Positions 12,276 through 25,600 of a DNA stretch of 64,000 nt are shown one piece after another. The stretch is from contig ML991776.1 of NCBI GenBank assembly GCA_010094025.1, positions 496,001 through 560,000 of the forward strand, read 5' to 3'. Every line of letters begins with the position of its first letter. The first letter of the stretch is position 1. The DNA comes from Viridothelium virens. Lineage: Eukaryota > Ascomycota > Dothideomycetes > Trypetheliales > Trypetheliaceae. The translations under genes and the position numbers were made by a program. Under the pieces are notes generated by a model. That model was not told where the DNA came from, made no database searches, and worked only from the letters and a program-made list of their open reading frames with translations.

Positions 12276-13144
12276 CTGAGGCGCGTTTCGTCTGACACGC
12301 TGGCGCTTATGGAAGTTTTCGCTGACTCTTCGATAGAGATTCTTTTACGAAAAAAGGATATACTGTTCTTGCCTTTTTTAGTATTATTTTAATCTTGGCT
12401 CGGAGCATTATAGACTCACATTCGTATGTAGCCCTATCTTGCCTTGCTCCAGATGAAAGTACGAGAGTCTGAAGGTGGAGCACTAAAATGGTTATAGCAT
12501 ACCCCATTTGCGCGAATACCATAGAAAGACGAATTTGGATAATTAACAAGACTGTAAGATAAGAAAAGTTTACTACCTTGGTGAGTTTTTTCCTTGTCAT
12601 CATACATTCTCGTTACCTTCTTATTCTCCTGCGGCTTCCTTGACTGGATTCATGTTTCACGGCAACAGAGCATTGATGTGAGATATTGCGATGTGATGTG
12701 ATCCTGTGTCGCTTGCTCTTGAGCTTTGCGTCTACGCCCGATCAAACGCCGTCATCCCGTTGAAGCATCATGGCTGAGTCTGTGTAAGAAGCATAGCATT
12801 CAAGCTGAATTTGGATGCCTGCCCTTTTGCACTTTCATTCGTCCATAGTTATAGACGAGCATATTCGCTAATTCATGCCCATGTAGTAATTAGAAACCGG
12901 GAGTTGCTGCTTGCTTCAAGGAACCTTGCGCCTCGTGCCTATCTACAGACTCTACGAACGGCGTAATTAATTGAATCGAGTCTCGATATCAACGGCCAAG
13001 CAACGCACGGAAGGAGCTGTTGCGATATTGTAAGGCCTTCAGGATCTTTTGTACCGACGTGCAGAACTTGGGCTTGCTTTAAGCAAAAAGTTGCTGATTC
13101 GTTAGGCGTAGCTCATCGTGCTCGCTATCGCCGAATATTTCGTT
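12276..13144. other. Intergenic, promoter side of the PSP1 gene
   Basis: About 870 nt with no supported coding frame; AT-richer around 12340-12610. It should contain the 5' leader and promoter of the PSP1 gene starting at 13145. No distinct motif stands out. Confidence 0.5.
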
Positions 13145-16130
13145 ATGGCCCAAGCATCCAGCGCGGCGCCCCCTAGCGGGAAGACGGGCTGGCCGGCTAC
13201 GAACATTATGTTCCATGGCATCAGGAATGCGACTCCCGATTCTGATGCTTTGGCATCCTCAGATGACGAAAATGACCAACTACAGCCCATCCATTCTATT
13301 CCCCAGCCCAATAATCAGAGATATGGTCGGCGTGCGTCATGGTTTGGTGATCCCCAACCCTTGCCTCGGAAGGTGTCGTTCACGGCCACGACCGGCTCAC
13401 AGCCACCGACTCCATCGAGTGAACAGACAGGATGGATAGCTGCTACAGCAGGCACTCGACCATCAACAAGCGGTGGCTCCTTTCCTTGGGGCACGAACAT
13501 CTGGTCGCAGGAAGGCAAAAAAGATCCTCCCGCCAGGCTGACTGAGATCATTCCACCAAAGACCACGTCTGCCGGCTCTAATCGCAGAGCATCAGGAGTT
13601 CAGCCGCGTCCGAGTTTTGGTGAAGATGTCCACAACTCTGCCTTTCCCTTCTCTATTCCACTGCATCCTACTCCTAAAACTTATCGCTCCATGTCATATT
13701 CGGTTGGTCAGATGGATGACGAAGAAGACGTGACTCCAGGCGGATCTTCTTTATCACAGGCGAATGCTAGCACATATAGTAATCCCGCCGGCCAGTATTC
13801 TCTGACGCGGCATCCTTCTAGGCCAAGCAACGAACTTCTACGTGGTCCTTCGGGCCTCGCCCAGCTGCAGGAAGACGAGAACGAAGGGTTCGGAGATGGT
13901 TCAGGTCAAGGCAACTCGGCGGATTTCTTCGATAGTGCAGCCAAAAAGCTCGCAGATAGCATTAGGGGTACGTCAGGTTTGGATTCTCGAGAACGTCTTC
14001 GCGCTAATTGCGGGTAGATCTTAAACTCAGCAGAAACTCGCAATACCAGAGCAATCGTGCCTGTGATGAACAAGGGCCAAAACCGGAAGTAGTCAAGCGT
14101 GGCCAGTGGCAAACGCAGCTTGGATTTGGGGGATTGCCAGAAGGCTCTCAAAGCCGGAGGCACTCCTTTGCAGCTGGCGAAGGTGTTGGTCTTCAGGAAG
14201 CTAGTTCATTGCCTGGTCTTCCCTTTTCGCGAGATCATCTAGGCCGAAGGACCGATGCACCGCGTAAGTGAATCACTCTGATCAACAACAAAACAAGCTT
14301 AAGCTACATGGTCAGCTGACCCTGCTTTCTGCAACTTAGAAAACTACTTTTCTTCTGCACCTCGCCCAAGTGCATCTCTGGAGCAATTCGACCAACGGCA
14401 GTGGCCTAATCCGCAAACCGACTACATGGCTTCCAGCATGCAGGTGGCGCCCAAAGTCGCCCAGGAGATGGCTAACCACGAGGACATGACCAACCACTAT
14501 GTAGTGACTTTCAAGTGCTCTCGAGCCGAAGTCTTTTATATCCCTCATAACATGGGCCTTGAGGTTAAACCTGGCGACATGGTTATTGTTGAAGCCGACC
14601 GCGGGTTCGATATCGGTACGGTCATGTACGCTGAACTAAACATGCGTCAAGCAAGGATTCGTAAGGAAGAGCTCGCTATTGAGCATCATCGTTGGCTCAC
14701 TACCTTTTCCAAATCCAATCGCAAGCTTGCTGAAGCTGCTATCCAAGGCAAGACCTTGCCCGGAGCTGGTTTCAACGCCAACACTGTCATTCCTGGCGAA
14801 CAGCATGGAGGACGTGCCAAACTCATTAAATCTCTCGCCCGCCCACATGAAATTCATCTACTTACGGACAAGGAAGGAAACGAAGAGAAAGCGAAGCGCA
14901 TTTGCCAGCACAAGGTTGCAGAGCATCGTCTTCCTATGGAAATTCTTGATGCTGAGTTTCAGCTGTGAGTTGGAATCATGCACTATGTACGATCTTGCTC
15001 TTGCACTTTTGCTAATTTCCACACAGAGATTTCAAGAAATTAACATTCTACTACTATGCTGAAACGTATATCGATTTCACCAATCTAGTCGGCGATCTCT
15101 TCAAGGTATGGAAGACACGTATCTGGATGTCAGCTATCAATCCTGCGTCTTTTGCTTCGGCTCATCAAAGTAATACTGCACCTGTGGGACTTGGACCAGG
15201 TGTTGTCTCTCAAACTGGGGAATCGACATATTCGCCGTTGGGCGCTCCATCGGCTAGAGCAAAGGGCTCACGCCGTCAGCAAGCTCAACAAAACACAGGT
15301 ACGTGATTCCGCTGTGGGACAGGAAATGCGGAGGTGCCCATGCATTTTTCTGCATAGCTGTACCTAGTCCAGCTCAACCTATCCTACTTTACGAGCCATC
15401 CTTCACTCCGTTTCGTGTGTGAAGTGCTCTCACTGCCTACACTTCGTTGTCTAGGAGTATAAAAGCCATAGCTGATTATTGTCTAGTGCCCCAGCAAGGC
15501 ATGTATACACAGTCTGGTGGGCTTATGTACTGGATTCCTCCTCCTGATCAGGGATCCGCTCCTGTGTGCTTAGGAACTGCACTCAGCCCTGAAGAAGCAG
15601 CTGGTGCACAAGCACGTATACAGCAGCCATCTCAGCCAGGACCGTCCTTCAACCAGCCATTCCAGCCTGCGATGAGCACCGCACCTACAAGTAATTTCGG
15701 TGCACCTCCACAATATCCCCCTTCTCCTTTCACCGGTGGCAATTTTAGCCAAGCCAGCTCTCAATATTCACCTTTTCCTAACTCGGCGAATGCACCTCCA
15801 TCTACCACTGTACCAACGACTACCAACGCCTCAGGACACATCAGGACCTCTGGACCTGCCAGCGGAGCTGCTCCTCCACGATCAAATTGGAATTCTACTG
15901 GGGGTACCCGCAATGTCACAGAGAGGCCTGGCTCAGGCACGGCTCCCCCAGGCGCCACTGCCTCTCCCAGCACGACCACGCCAACGGGGCAGTGGTTCAA
16001 TCCTCCACCAATATCCAGTGCGTCAAGCACTGGAAGGCCCTACGACCCTTTTGCCCATGAATTCGTCCCTGGACGAAGTGAGGGGGCAAGGGGTGGAACG
16101 GCGAGTCAGGGGCAGGGGTGGCAGAAGTGA
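13145..16130 (+). CDS. PSP1: PSP1 C-terminal domain protein
   Basis: Five exons: 13145-13967, 14018-14263, 14340-14964, 15027-15298, 15472-16130; all junctions are GT-AG and keep frame, giving 874 residues. The start is the ATG at 13145 (MAQASS); the frame upstream has only GTG. The first 400 residues are Ser/Pro-rich and disordered, with an RRHSF patch. The PSP1 domain runs from about residue 408 to 600 and is recognisable by EVFYIPHNMGLEVKPGDMV, VEADRGFDIGTV, MEILDAEFQL, KKLTFYYYAETYIDF and KTRIWMSAINPASF. The tail is again Pro/Ser/Gly-rich. In yeast, Psp1 was found as a suppressor of DNA polymerase alpha and intron-splicing mutants and can form cytoplasmic foci; the bacterial relative is YaaT. 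Biochemical activity is unknown. Confidence 0.9.
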
Positions 16131-16795
16131 TGGATGGGTAGAATTATTCTTATGATGTAACGGAGATAACCTCATTGATGAATGCAAAATTTGCTTCTTG
16201 GATTGCTAGTTGTGATTGGATAGTCTTGTTTCGCGTGTTTATAAGATGATGCCTGACGAACCCCTTATGACGATGACTGGTACTTTGAAGAGGTTATTCA
16301 CGAGCAATGTTATGCTTGAATGGAGACGTGCATTTTTTTAGTACTTTGTCTAGGACTTTTAGAAATAAGAATCGGGTGGTATCTTTCATTACTATCAGGA
16401 ATGGCGTCATCATCTTCTAGAGTTAACCTCGTGATGCTACGGCAAAATTTACGTGTCACGCACGTGTTTGCTTTTCATCCCTGGACTCCCTGGCACATTA
16501 TGGCTAAATCACATCAATCCAAGCCCGAAGGTGGATCAATCTCAGCATCAAGAAATACCCGTGCATTTATTAATTCGCATCCAGTTGAAGAGCAATACCC
16601 GTCCTCACCTGGCATAAAAACGCGTTCTCGACACGTCGCAAAGATGCGCAAACTAAATTCAAGACCTGCGACAGAATATGAAATTGACGATAATCTCGGT
16701 CGACTTGAAAGCCAGTCAGTCGTCAATGAAACATTCTCTACAACTTTTAACAGTCTGACCCTGTGACAATATCAATCACCAGACAGATTCTCGCA
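16131..16795. other. Intergenic between PSP1 and the 219-residue gene
   Basis: Contains the PSP1 3' flank and the promoter of the next gene. An ATG-started 148-codon frame (16320-16766) ends 30 nt before the next start; it has no recognisable domain and probably is not a gene. Confidence 0.5.
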
Positions 16796-17534
16796 ATGAG
16801 CAAACAGCTTGCACAGCAAAGTGACAGCAAGGATGATTTCATGCTGAAGTTGAACAAGCGCGTCAAAGGTGATGAGAAGGACCTGATGGATCTGCTCGCA
16901 GGAAAGAAAAGTGAAGTGTGAGTCTTATCCTGCTTCGATTGAACTTCTGAACCTCTGCTCTCACGGCAACACTGGCTGCTGCTGAAACAAAAGTAGCGCC
17001 GAGAATGATAGGTCCTTCATTTCCCGCCTCCAAAATCTCCCCGCCGCCACCATCGGCAGTGTTTCACCCACATCTTCCACTCCAAGTCTGCAGGATCCCT
17101 CCTACCATTCTCAGTCATCCCAAGTCATCACTGACTCGGCGACCCTGTTTCAACACTGCGATGACCTCCTCGCCTCTTACAACTCCACAGCTCAAGCCAT
17201 TGCCACCGCTAGCCCGCAAACCCCGACTCAGACCTCCGATGTCGAGGTGCAGCAGGGATGGCAGCAGGACAGGGAGAAGGTAGAGCGACTGCTCGAGTTG
17301 GGGAAAAGAGTCACTGGTCGAAGAGTCGAGGGATTAGTGAGGGGGAAGACGGTGGAAGAATTGGTTAGAGATGCGGAAAGGGACGTGGAAGAGATGGAGG
17401 CGGACGCGTTATTTACGAGAGCCGAAGCAGAAGAAGAAGTGGGAGAGGAGGGAAGGGGCCCGGGAGAGGTATTGAGAGGGATCGAAAAAGGGGCGAAGAG
17501 AATGGTCAGAGGGTTGTCCAAGGAGAGAGGTTGA
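16796..17534 (+). CDS. Hypothetical coiled-coil protein, 219 aa
   Basis: Two exons, 16796-16917 and 16997-17534, joined by a GTGAGT...TAG intron that keeps frame. The N-terminus is charged and helical (KDDFMLKLNKRVKGDEKDL). A Ser/Thr/Pro-rich linker follows, then a strongly helical, charged C-terminal half (about residues 130-205) rich in Glu, Arg and Lys with heptad-like leucines, which should form a coiled coil. I do not recognise the family; the size and shape suit a small structural or adaptor subunit, but that is a guess. Clean splicing and the change from loop to helix at sensible points support a real gene. Confidence 0.65.
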
Positions 17535-19107
17535 GGAAAGGCACGGCTTTGATGACGAGAGACTATCGGGAGACACAATGGGCGTGAATGCGAAGGTCTA
17601 CGAGAAGATACCGAGAGCTGCAATGGCTGCGATGCTGAGCAGACCTGACTGGAGAGCGACTACCATATTGTTTGACGAATCTCTTACGTGATCGATGGCC
17701 GGATGATACAGCTTGACACTAGAATTCAGCAATGCTATCTCCCAAGGTTGCGATAAAATTGTCTAGGAAGACGTGGATAACGGAATCTCTTGAAAGACTG
17801 GGTCTTATGCTTCCCATGCACTCAGTATGGTGTCGAGATGTTACAGCGTCCCCAGAGGAGACGCCAATAGTCTAGAAAGAGGCAGCATAACTGACAAATA
17901 TGAAAGTTTTCAAGATCCCCGCAAAGAAGTCGGTCTGAACCATGACGTACGGAGGTACGGCAGGAGCAGGTTTGGAAGATAGAGCCCGGTCCAAACCTTG
18001 GCAACCACGGAGAATTTTCCTGCCCGGAATGCCTGTTTTGTCTTATCCCGGAGCACGTTCTAGAACCAACTTCCGATATGCATGTTGCTTGAACTTTGTC
18101 CGCACATTTTGAGCTTTCATTTCAGGAGTCGCAGTTTTTCTGCCAATTCTTTTCTCTGTTTTCTATGGCAATAGATGTCAGCTTATATCAAGACACGTGC
18201 TTGAGATGCCGTGAGCCTGGTTTCCTGTCAGTCCCTGCATCGGCGGCAAAGCCCTGCCTCCTCAGGGACACGTGATGTCCTCAGCTGGACACTGCACGAA
18301 GGCGGCAGTCTTGACGGTTCGTATTGCTAGAGAGCCCATCCCCCATGTTTAGCATAGAGGTGGGGTCACCAGATGTTTGCCCAGAGTCATGGATCAGTGA
18401 TCTGGCGTCGTCGCATGGTCGATGGAAAGATTGTGGGGTGTGCTGAATATCCCGTCTTTGGTCATTGTCAGCCTGGGTGGCCGTGAATCCACATAATGAG
18501 TCGTTTGGCCGATGGATTAGACTAGAGAAAGGGGAATCATTCATCGTCCGTTATCAATTGGATCGAGCATTCACGATGCGACATCGGGCTCTTTGTAGGC
18601 CGGTTCAGGGATGTGGCGCCAGAAGCAAGTGCAAGTGCAAGTCACCCTGTTTCCGGCGGACAGAAGCGGTGAAGAGCAGACGGAGCCAGGGCCAGCATGG
18701 GAAGGGACGAGGAACTCTCGGGTTTGCAGAGTTGAACGATTGATCAAGGAATTTGTACAGGTGTCCGTTTTGTTTATAGGTAACATAGCGTTCAGACGAC
18801 GTCGACCTCAGCTGGGACAGAGCAGGTTTGGGTCTCTCGTTGGCTGGAGGTTCGGGCAACGCATGTTGGTGATTGCTGGCCGTGCATTTGGCCTCGCCCG
18901 CCAGCTCTGCTAAGGGACCACATGTCATTCTACATTCTTTGCATCTGAACCAGTATCCACCCCTTCCCCAATTAGCTCGTCCCCCACTAGGCTCAGCTGC
19001 GTCTCGTCAGTCTCTGGACTGCAGTCCTCGTCGCAAAAATCTGGTCCGCCGGCGTATCCTTGCCTGACCTCATCTGATCCACCACCTCGCCTAGACCTTT
19101 TACATGA
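17535..19107. other. Intergenic; may hold the first exon of the sugar transporter
   Basis: About 1.6 kb. No domain is recognisable. The downstream transporter has no in-frame ATG after 19108, so its start exon should lie here or at the G5 run near 19110. Several CAG acceptor-like sites and pyrimidine-rich tracts occur at 18950-19060. Confidence 0.4.
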
Positions 19108-21572
19108 GAGGGGGCTGCACCAGTCAGTCCCTCTAACATCGTCAAAATTCCTTCGTCAAGCACCCGGAGGCCCGCGAACATCCCCCTCCACACGCTCAGA
19201 TCCTCTTCGCGGCCTTACGACTCCGACGCTGAGCACCTCCTCGACTCCCCCGACGACGACCACGACCACCACAACGAGAAGAGCAGCCGTCGGAATTCCT
19301 CCCACGGCTCCGTGGGCTCCGAATTCTCGCTTTGGAGCGATACCGGTGATCTGGTTGACCAGCTCGGGGATCAGGAGGATCCCTTGCAGCAGAAGCTTCG
19401 CCAATCTTTCGAGGAACGCCGCTACGGAGGTTCTGGCGGTCATCAGCGCCGCCGCAGCGGACACGCCAGACGTGCTCGCTTCCAAGAGTCCGAAGAATTC
19501 GCTGAGAAGACTCCTCCTCCCCAATCTGGCGTCATCAAAAAGGAGGATATAGAGGTCCCGAATCCGCCTCGCAAGCCCATCAGTCGAGGAGAGAAGCTCG
19601 TGGCTGCCATTATGGCTCCCAACGATGGACCCTCCCGGATGCACGGATTGCATGGGAAGAAGTTGATGTTAGTCGATTAGCATGACATGATAATCCAAGT
19701 CGAGAGCTGATTATTCTACCTGCAGATATTTTACAAGCGTTTTCGTTTCATTAGGCGTCTTTCTGTTTGGGTACGATCAAGGTGTCATGTCTGGTATCAT
19801 CACGTAAGTCTACGACTTGAGATGACAACAGGACTTCAGTAGAAACTAACGACCTTCCTCGTGCAGCGGTCCGTTCTTTCAAGACTTCTTCAACCAACCC
19901 TCACGAGCCGAAATCGGAACAATGGTTGCCATTCTCGAAATAGGTGCTCTCATAGCATCTTTAGGCATCGGACGGATCGGTGACCTTATAGGACGGCGAC
20001 GAACAATCTTTTATGGATCGTTAATTTTCCTGGTTGGAGGTGCTCTCCAAACATTTACTACCGGCATGCCCATGATGCTGGTAGGGAGAATCGTGGCCGG
20101 TCTAGGAGTTGGGGCTCTGTCGACCATCGTCCCTGTTTACCAGTCCGAGATTTCTCCACCACATAATCGAGGAAAATTGGCTTGTATTGAGTTCACGGGA
20201 AATATATCTGGATACGCTGCTAGTGTATGGGTGGACTACTTCTGCAGCTTTATCAAGAACGATTGGGCGTGGCGACTACCGTTGTTGATGCAATGTGTGA
20301 TGGGTCTTCTGCTTGCTTTTGGAAGTGCCCTCATCCCTGAATCGCCGAGGTGAGCTACCAATTTAGTTTCTCTTTCTCGCTGCTCTTCTTACACTTCCTA
20401 GGTGGCTACTTGATAACGATCATGACGAAGAGGGGATAGTCGTGATTGCCAATCTCTATGGGAAAGGCGACATCCACAATCCCAAAGCCCGCGATGAATA
20501 CCGTGAGATCAAAATGGGAGTGCTCCTCCAACGTCAAGAGGGTGAAAGATCCTACAAGGACATGTTCAAGAGGTACTACAAGCGTGTCTTCATTGCCATG
20601 TCTGCACAATCGTTGGCGCAGTTGAACGGTATCAACGTCATCTCGTACTATGCCCCATTGGTCTTCGAACAAGCCGGATGGGTAGGCCGAAATGCCATTC
20701 TCATGACCGGTATCAACGGTCTTACCTACCTCGCTTCTACCATTCCTCCGTGGTACCTTGTCGATCGTTGGGGAAGACGACCTATCCTACTTTCTGGAGC
20801 GCTCGCTTGCATAATTTCCTTGTCCCTCATCTCCTACTTCATCTACATCGAAATTCGGGCAACGCCCACACTAGTTGTCATCTTCGTCATGATCTACAAC
20901 GGTGCTTTTGGAGCTTCTTGGGGACCAATTCCATGGCTATATCCACCGGAAATTTTACCCTTGAGCATTCGAGCGAAAGGCGCTAGCCTAAGCACTGCTG
21001 CGAATTGGCTCTTCAACTACATCGTCGGAGAAATGACGCCCATCCTTCAGGAGCTCATTACATGGCGACTATATCTCCTGCATGCATTCTTCTGCGCCTG
21101 TTCTTTCGTCGTCGGTAAGTCTTCCTCCTCAGCGGGATCCCCCGCCCGCACCCTTCGCTAACTCGTTGTCTCTCTTCCAGTCTGGTTCATCTACCCCGAA
21201 ACCGCCAATGTCCGTCTCGAAGACATGAACGCCCTCTTTGGCGATGCCACCACCGCTATGCCTACCCCAGCCACGCTCGCTGAAGCCGAGTCCCTCTTCT
21301 CCCGCTCCCCCGTCCCGTCTATCGATCTCCAGCGCAGCCGCACCGGCCATGGCCCTGACAGCGCGATTCCTGGTCTCGATATCAACCCACCGGCGGTGGA
21401 CATCGAGGATGGAAAACCAATGGAGGGGAAGGATAAGGACGCCGAGAGTCAGAAGGAAGGAGTCGGTGGGTGGATATCGAATCTGGTCAAGAGAACGAGA
21501 GAAGGTGGGGGGGAGAATGGTGAAGGGGGCAGTGGGAAGGGTTATAAGAGAGTGGGTCAGGATGACGAGTAG
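19108..21572 (+). CDS. MFS sugar transporter (hexose type), start unresolved
   Basis: Supported exons: 19108-19667, 19726-19803, 19867-20349, 20402-21114, 21181-21572; all GT-AG and in frame. A long hydrophilic N-terminus (with GSEFSLWSDTGDL) precedes 12 membrane segments. Sugar-porter marks: FLFGYDQGVMSG in TM1, GRIGDLIGRRR in the TM2-3 loop, GRIVAGLGVGALS, ALIPESPRW closing the first half, WYLVDRWGRR in the second, and PETANVRLEDMNALFGD after TM12. Family role: proton-coupled or facilitated sugar uptake at the plasma membrane; the substrate cannot be read from sequence. The 5' end is unclear: the frame is closed by TGA at 19105-19107, and the only near ATG (19104) would join in frame only if the G5 run at 19110-19114 were one base shorter. 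Either an upstream exon is missing from my model or the start carries an indel. Confidence 0.85.
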
Positions 21573-22250
21573 AAGGCGCATGAGACATATGATGGGAGCT
21601 TTTATAGAAGGATCCGGAATGAATGTGTGAGTGCAATCATATTGTGCAGATTCCTTGACCGTGTCCTAATTTGAGGATGTCGGATAACGCCCTGTCGGTT
21701 GCAGAGCATATGACAACAATTTGGTTTCATCATCTTGTGTTAATTGGATGGGGTTTCTTATAGAGAGCGAATGTCGTCCTTTTCTTTCTTACCTCTTAGT
21801 AGCTCAATGCCAGCGTACGGGCTGCGTACATATATAGAGCTATGCACAGCATATGTGAGAATTTGGAAAATTTGAGCCCAAGTCCATGTGACGTAGAACG
21901 GACTCTTCGACAACGATCCTGAAAGGCACTGAAGGGGAGTTCTGCGGAGATCGCCCTTTGACTAGGAATGCCTTACTAGCATAGAAATTCTGAACGGCGC
22001 CTGGGTTCCTACTCTTCATGATTCGGGGTTGACAGAAGAACACTGCAAGACACAAGGACCAGGTTACAAAATAAAAATTATCATTTCATTAATATGTTCG
22101 GCTTGAATATTAAGGTCTGAAGCTCAAAAGCAAGTGCCGCCATGAAAGAATCGGTTGATCCTAAGGATCGAAGGAGTGACCGTGCTAAAATCCTCACACG
22201 CCATAACTACCTGTCTAATGCCATGCCCATCGTCTCTCTATGCACCTTTC
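21573..22250. other. Intergenic, convergent
   Basis: About 680 nt between the 3' ends of the sugar transporter and the NIS1-type gene. No supported feature. Confidence 0.6.
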
Positions 22251-22697
22251 CTAGGAAGACGGAGTGCTGCTAACGTATGTCTCGCTCGTTGTAGCTCCGA
22301 CCGTGGTGTTGACCGTAAAGTAGTCCACCGCTGGCGAATATTCCACACCGTACAAACTGAAGACCGCGGCCGTGACAACATAGTCGCCTGCAGCGACTTC
22401 CGCGGGAATCTCCTCAGAAAAGGTGATATTGGTGAGGATGTTGGACTTGCTGGGACCGAGGAGCTGCGAGGTGAGCAAGTTGGTGCCGAGGGTACTGTCG
22501 TGCGCAAGCTGAGGAGGAGCAATGCCGAAGGAGATTGCAACGTCTTGAACGGTTTGAATGTAATCGGCTGTCTCCACAATCACATCGAAGGGCTGCCCGG
22601 CGGCGATTGTAGAAGGCACCGCAAATCCTGAAATAATAGCTGAGGCTCTGCTGGTGAGGAGAGCAGCGCCGGCAGCGAGGAGAGTTTGGGCCCGCAT
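22251..22697 (-). CDS. NIS1: NIS1-family secreted effector-like protein
   Basis: Single exon, 148 residues, ATG at 22697. Residues 1-20 form a typical signal peptide (MRAQTLLAAGAALLTSRASA). The mature part matches the NIS1 family pattern: an IAAGQPFDVIVETADYIQ stretch, VAISFGIAP, a LGTNLLTSQLLGP block and a C-terminal FSLYGVEYSP. The length also fits the family. NIS1 proteins are widespread in ascomycetes and basidiomycetes; in Colletotrichum and Magnaporthe they are secreted during infection and bind plant immune kinases. Whether this fungus meets plants cannot be told from the window. Single-exon structure and isolation from other genes are common for effectors. Confidence 0.82.
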   Translation of the reverse strand: MRAQTLLAAGAALLTSRASAIISGFAVPSTIAAGQPFDVIVETADYIQTVQDVAISFGIAPPQLAHDSTLGTNLLTSQLLGPSKSNILTNITFSEEIPAEVAAGDYVVTAAVFSLYGVEYSPAVDYFTVNTTVGATTSETYVSSTPSS

Positions 22698-25600
22698 GGT
22701 GATGATTGTTGTTGTTGAGTTGGGTCGTCAGGAAATTGAGAGATTTTGGTTGAGTGAAGTGAAGTGAAAAAGATTGTGTTGTGGACGGCTTGGTTGTTGC
22801 TGTAGACGGAGAACCTACTGGGCGCGTGGCTAGATTTTATATTCACGCTACATCACACTGAACTTATGATTCCTCATCGCGGTAGGTACCTGATGTTACT
22901 GTAGCAGTCAGACTTGAAGATTTCTTGAAGTCCCATAAGGAAAAAGATCGATACGACATCGGAAAGAGGCTGAGGTCTTAGACGCAAGGGAGATTCAATA
23001 TTAGTACCTAGTCATTGGCTCGGGTAGGCTTCGCCGTGTGCTCGTTGACTGGCGCAGATGACGGCAGCCGAGAAATCTTTGCAATTTTGGGTCGACAGGG
23101 TTACTATTCTTACTTCGACGGTGCCGGCTGTAGTTCCATCTCGTTTTCCAGCCACTAGCACGCCATCCTTAAAGGGGCCACGGCCGACCACCTTCATCGC
23201 TCATGCTAGCAGCGATGACGATTGGTCATGGCTTCGTTCTCTCTCGTATTATATTTCTTTACTGATTATGGCAGTGCAGTACGCTTTCGCAGAATTACTC
23301 TCTGGTAATGATGAGAAAATCGGAGGTATGGCGTGCTATTGCTTCTTCTTGGTCAGATCGGTCCAAATATTGATCAAGCTGAGGGCCAGTACTGTCCAGG
23401 GGCTCCGTCAGACGACGCAGCCCAGTCCATGCAAAGTGCTCGCAGGCATACTGTATATTCAGAACTGAAGGTAGCAGTCAAGACGTATGGGCAGGCTATT
23501 CCAAAGGAGCCGACATGTTTCTCCGCCTCGGAAGATCTCTCGTACAGTATGCGAGAATGGCTCTATATCACAATTTCGTTGGTTGTGCCGAGCGCAATTT
23601 CGCAACTGGTCATTGCTCAACGCTCGGGAGTTAAAAATTTTGCACAGCAGGGAATGCAGGATGAATAAGGGGAGCGTGGGGAGCTACACACATATGGATG
23701 TGCTACTATTGCATGACGGCAGGGCAGCGGAGCCCAGCCTCAATCCCTCGGAGTTTGCCGAACCTCCGATCAACCTCAATGAATCTTCCGAAACCCTACC
23801 CATGCCCAGTAAATATTGTCGAGGATCTTCGAAACGGAAAACAGAACTCGATTGCATGCTGGCACTATTCCCACTGGCCGACATGCAATATTTTGGAAGC
23901 ATTCGATGAGCCATGAGGCTGCAAGTACAGAACTCTTTGGGTACGAAGCTCGAAATGCTACTGCCGCTTCGACATGATCTTTGGCCATGCAAGTCTGCTA
24001 TTCGTTATGACTGAGACAGAGTAGCCTCGATTAATACCGCCGAGAAAAGCTCCAAGCAGTTGATATAGTGATTTCGCGACAGGTCTCCAAAAACAATTGC
24101 GAGCATAACCCTGTGGGGCGTTATGAGTCGTCTCAAAGAGCTTTCCCAATAAGTTCATCAAGTTCGAGATCCTGCATGTCTCCTGAATCGGCATTTCTAC
24201 GGAAAGTCACCCAAGCTTCCGACAGCAAGGTTCGTGAAGCACTGGCATTTTGGGAACTCTTGGATCGCTCCGGTATTGTAACCCCAATTCTCACGAAATT
24301 CGACTCTCTAGGTTTCTCTGGCATTCCAAGCACTCTTTCACATTACTAGCGCGATTATCGCCTCTTCCCGAGATACGGCAACGTCTAGTTCAAAGATGAT
24401 CAGACTTGGAGGTCGTTGCACTGGATCAATTCCGACAGACCAGTCTTTCAATCTTTCGTCTTCAATACTTGGCTCTAATCAATCCTACAATGGTCAACAC
24501 ATAGCCGCAATGAAATATGAAGTTACTTATCAGGCTTCGAGTATCACGCATCGGCGTTTTTCCGCTTGACAAGCTTCGTAGGCGTCGCAATCCGAAACGC
24601 GAAGAGACCGGTCTCATCCTGTAAAGGCAAGTACTGACTTCAATCCACGTAAGAGGTAGACTTATTAGCGTCAGCCAAAAGCTGTTAAATGTATGGAGCG
24701 AATAGTAACCTCCTGTCTCCGGTGTCCCCTGCATACTTCTCGCGTACGTTGAAGCCTAATCTAGGGACTTACTTGGGGATTTAACATGGACCATGGCCGA
24801 AGAAAGTGCTCAGCAGTACAGGAATACTTCTCTTGAGGTGATAACAGGTCATATCTTGCATGCTAGCATGCCATATCAAGATGCATGCCAGACTGTCTCC
24901 GCATGGCCGATTTCGCCGCCTTGAAGACAATCCATCCATTCACATTCGCCCCCTGCTCACATTCAGTAACCAAGTCCGGCCCTGCGGGCTAAACTTTAAA
25001 ACTTACACGCGGGTTCGTGCCTTCACTTGATAGTATCCACGGAGACTAAACCAACTTTTGAAACATCAAAGGCAGGCTCATATTTCAAGGAGCATGCTTG
25101 GCTTCTAAAGGAGATTAAGTGAGCATACATGCTGCCCTAGGAGATGGCACCACGCCGGGAAATAAGAGATGTCGGTGCAATAAAAAGTGGCCGGTATCTA
25201 ATCTAAGAAGCCCTCAATAAAAGATAGAGCCTTGCGTGCCTCGCTGGCAGCTATTGCATCCCCTGGTGACAGAAACCCCCAAAGTTTTCTTCAGTCAGGA
25301 TAGATGCAGAAAATAGATAAATAAATGACGGAAATGAAAATGAAAGAAAATCAAAGAAAATGAAAGAACTTGAAAAAATATCTTAAGGTCTTTCCATCAC
25401 TCTACCCACCACCTTTTTGAAGTTACTCGTGTACGTACTTTCTTGGGCAATCACAGTAGTAATCAACCCGCTTTAGCAAGCCTTTTTCCAGTCGCCGAGA
25501 ATTGAAGCTCGTCTCTGATTCTTAACCATCGTCACTCAATCCCGATGGTTCGCCTCAACTTATTAAAGCTGGAGGTAAGCAGCTTTTGCTGTTGGCCGAC

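Noticed and set aside
16320-16766. 148-codon ATG-started plus frame
   Set aside because: Fills the promoter of the next gene, shows no domain or helical pattern, and has no homologue I can name.
19156-19653. 165-codon minus frame opposite the sugar transporter N-terminus
   Set aside because: Mirror of the Asp/His/Arg-rich coding exon on the plus strand; its product is low-complexity and starts inside that exon.
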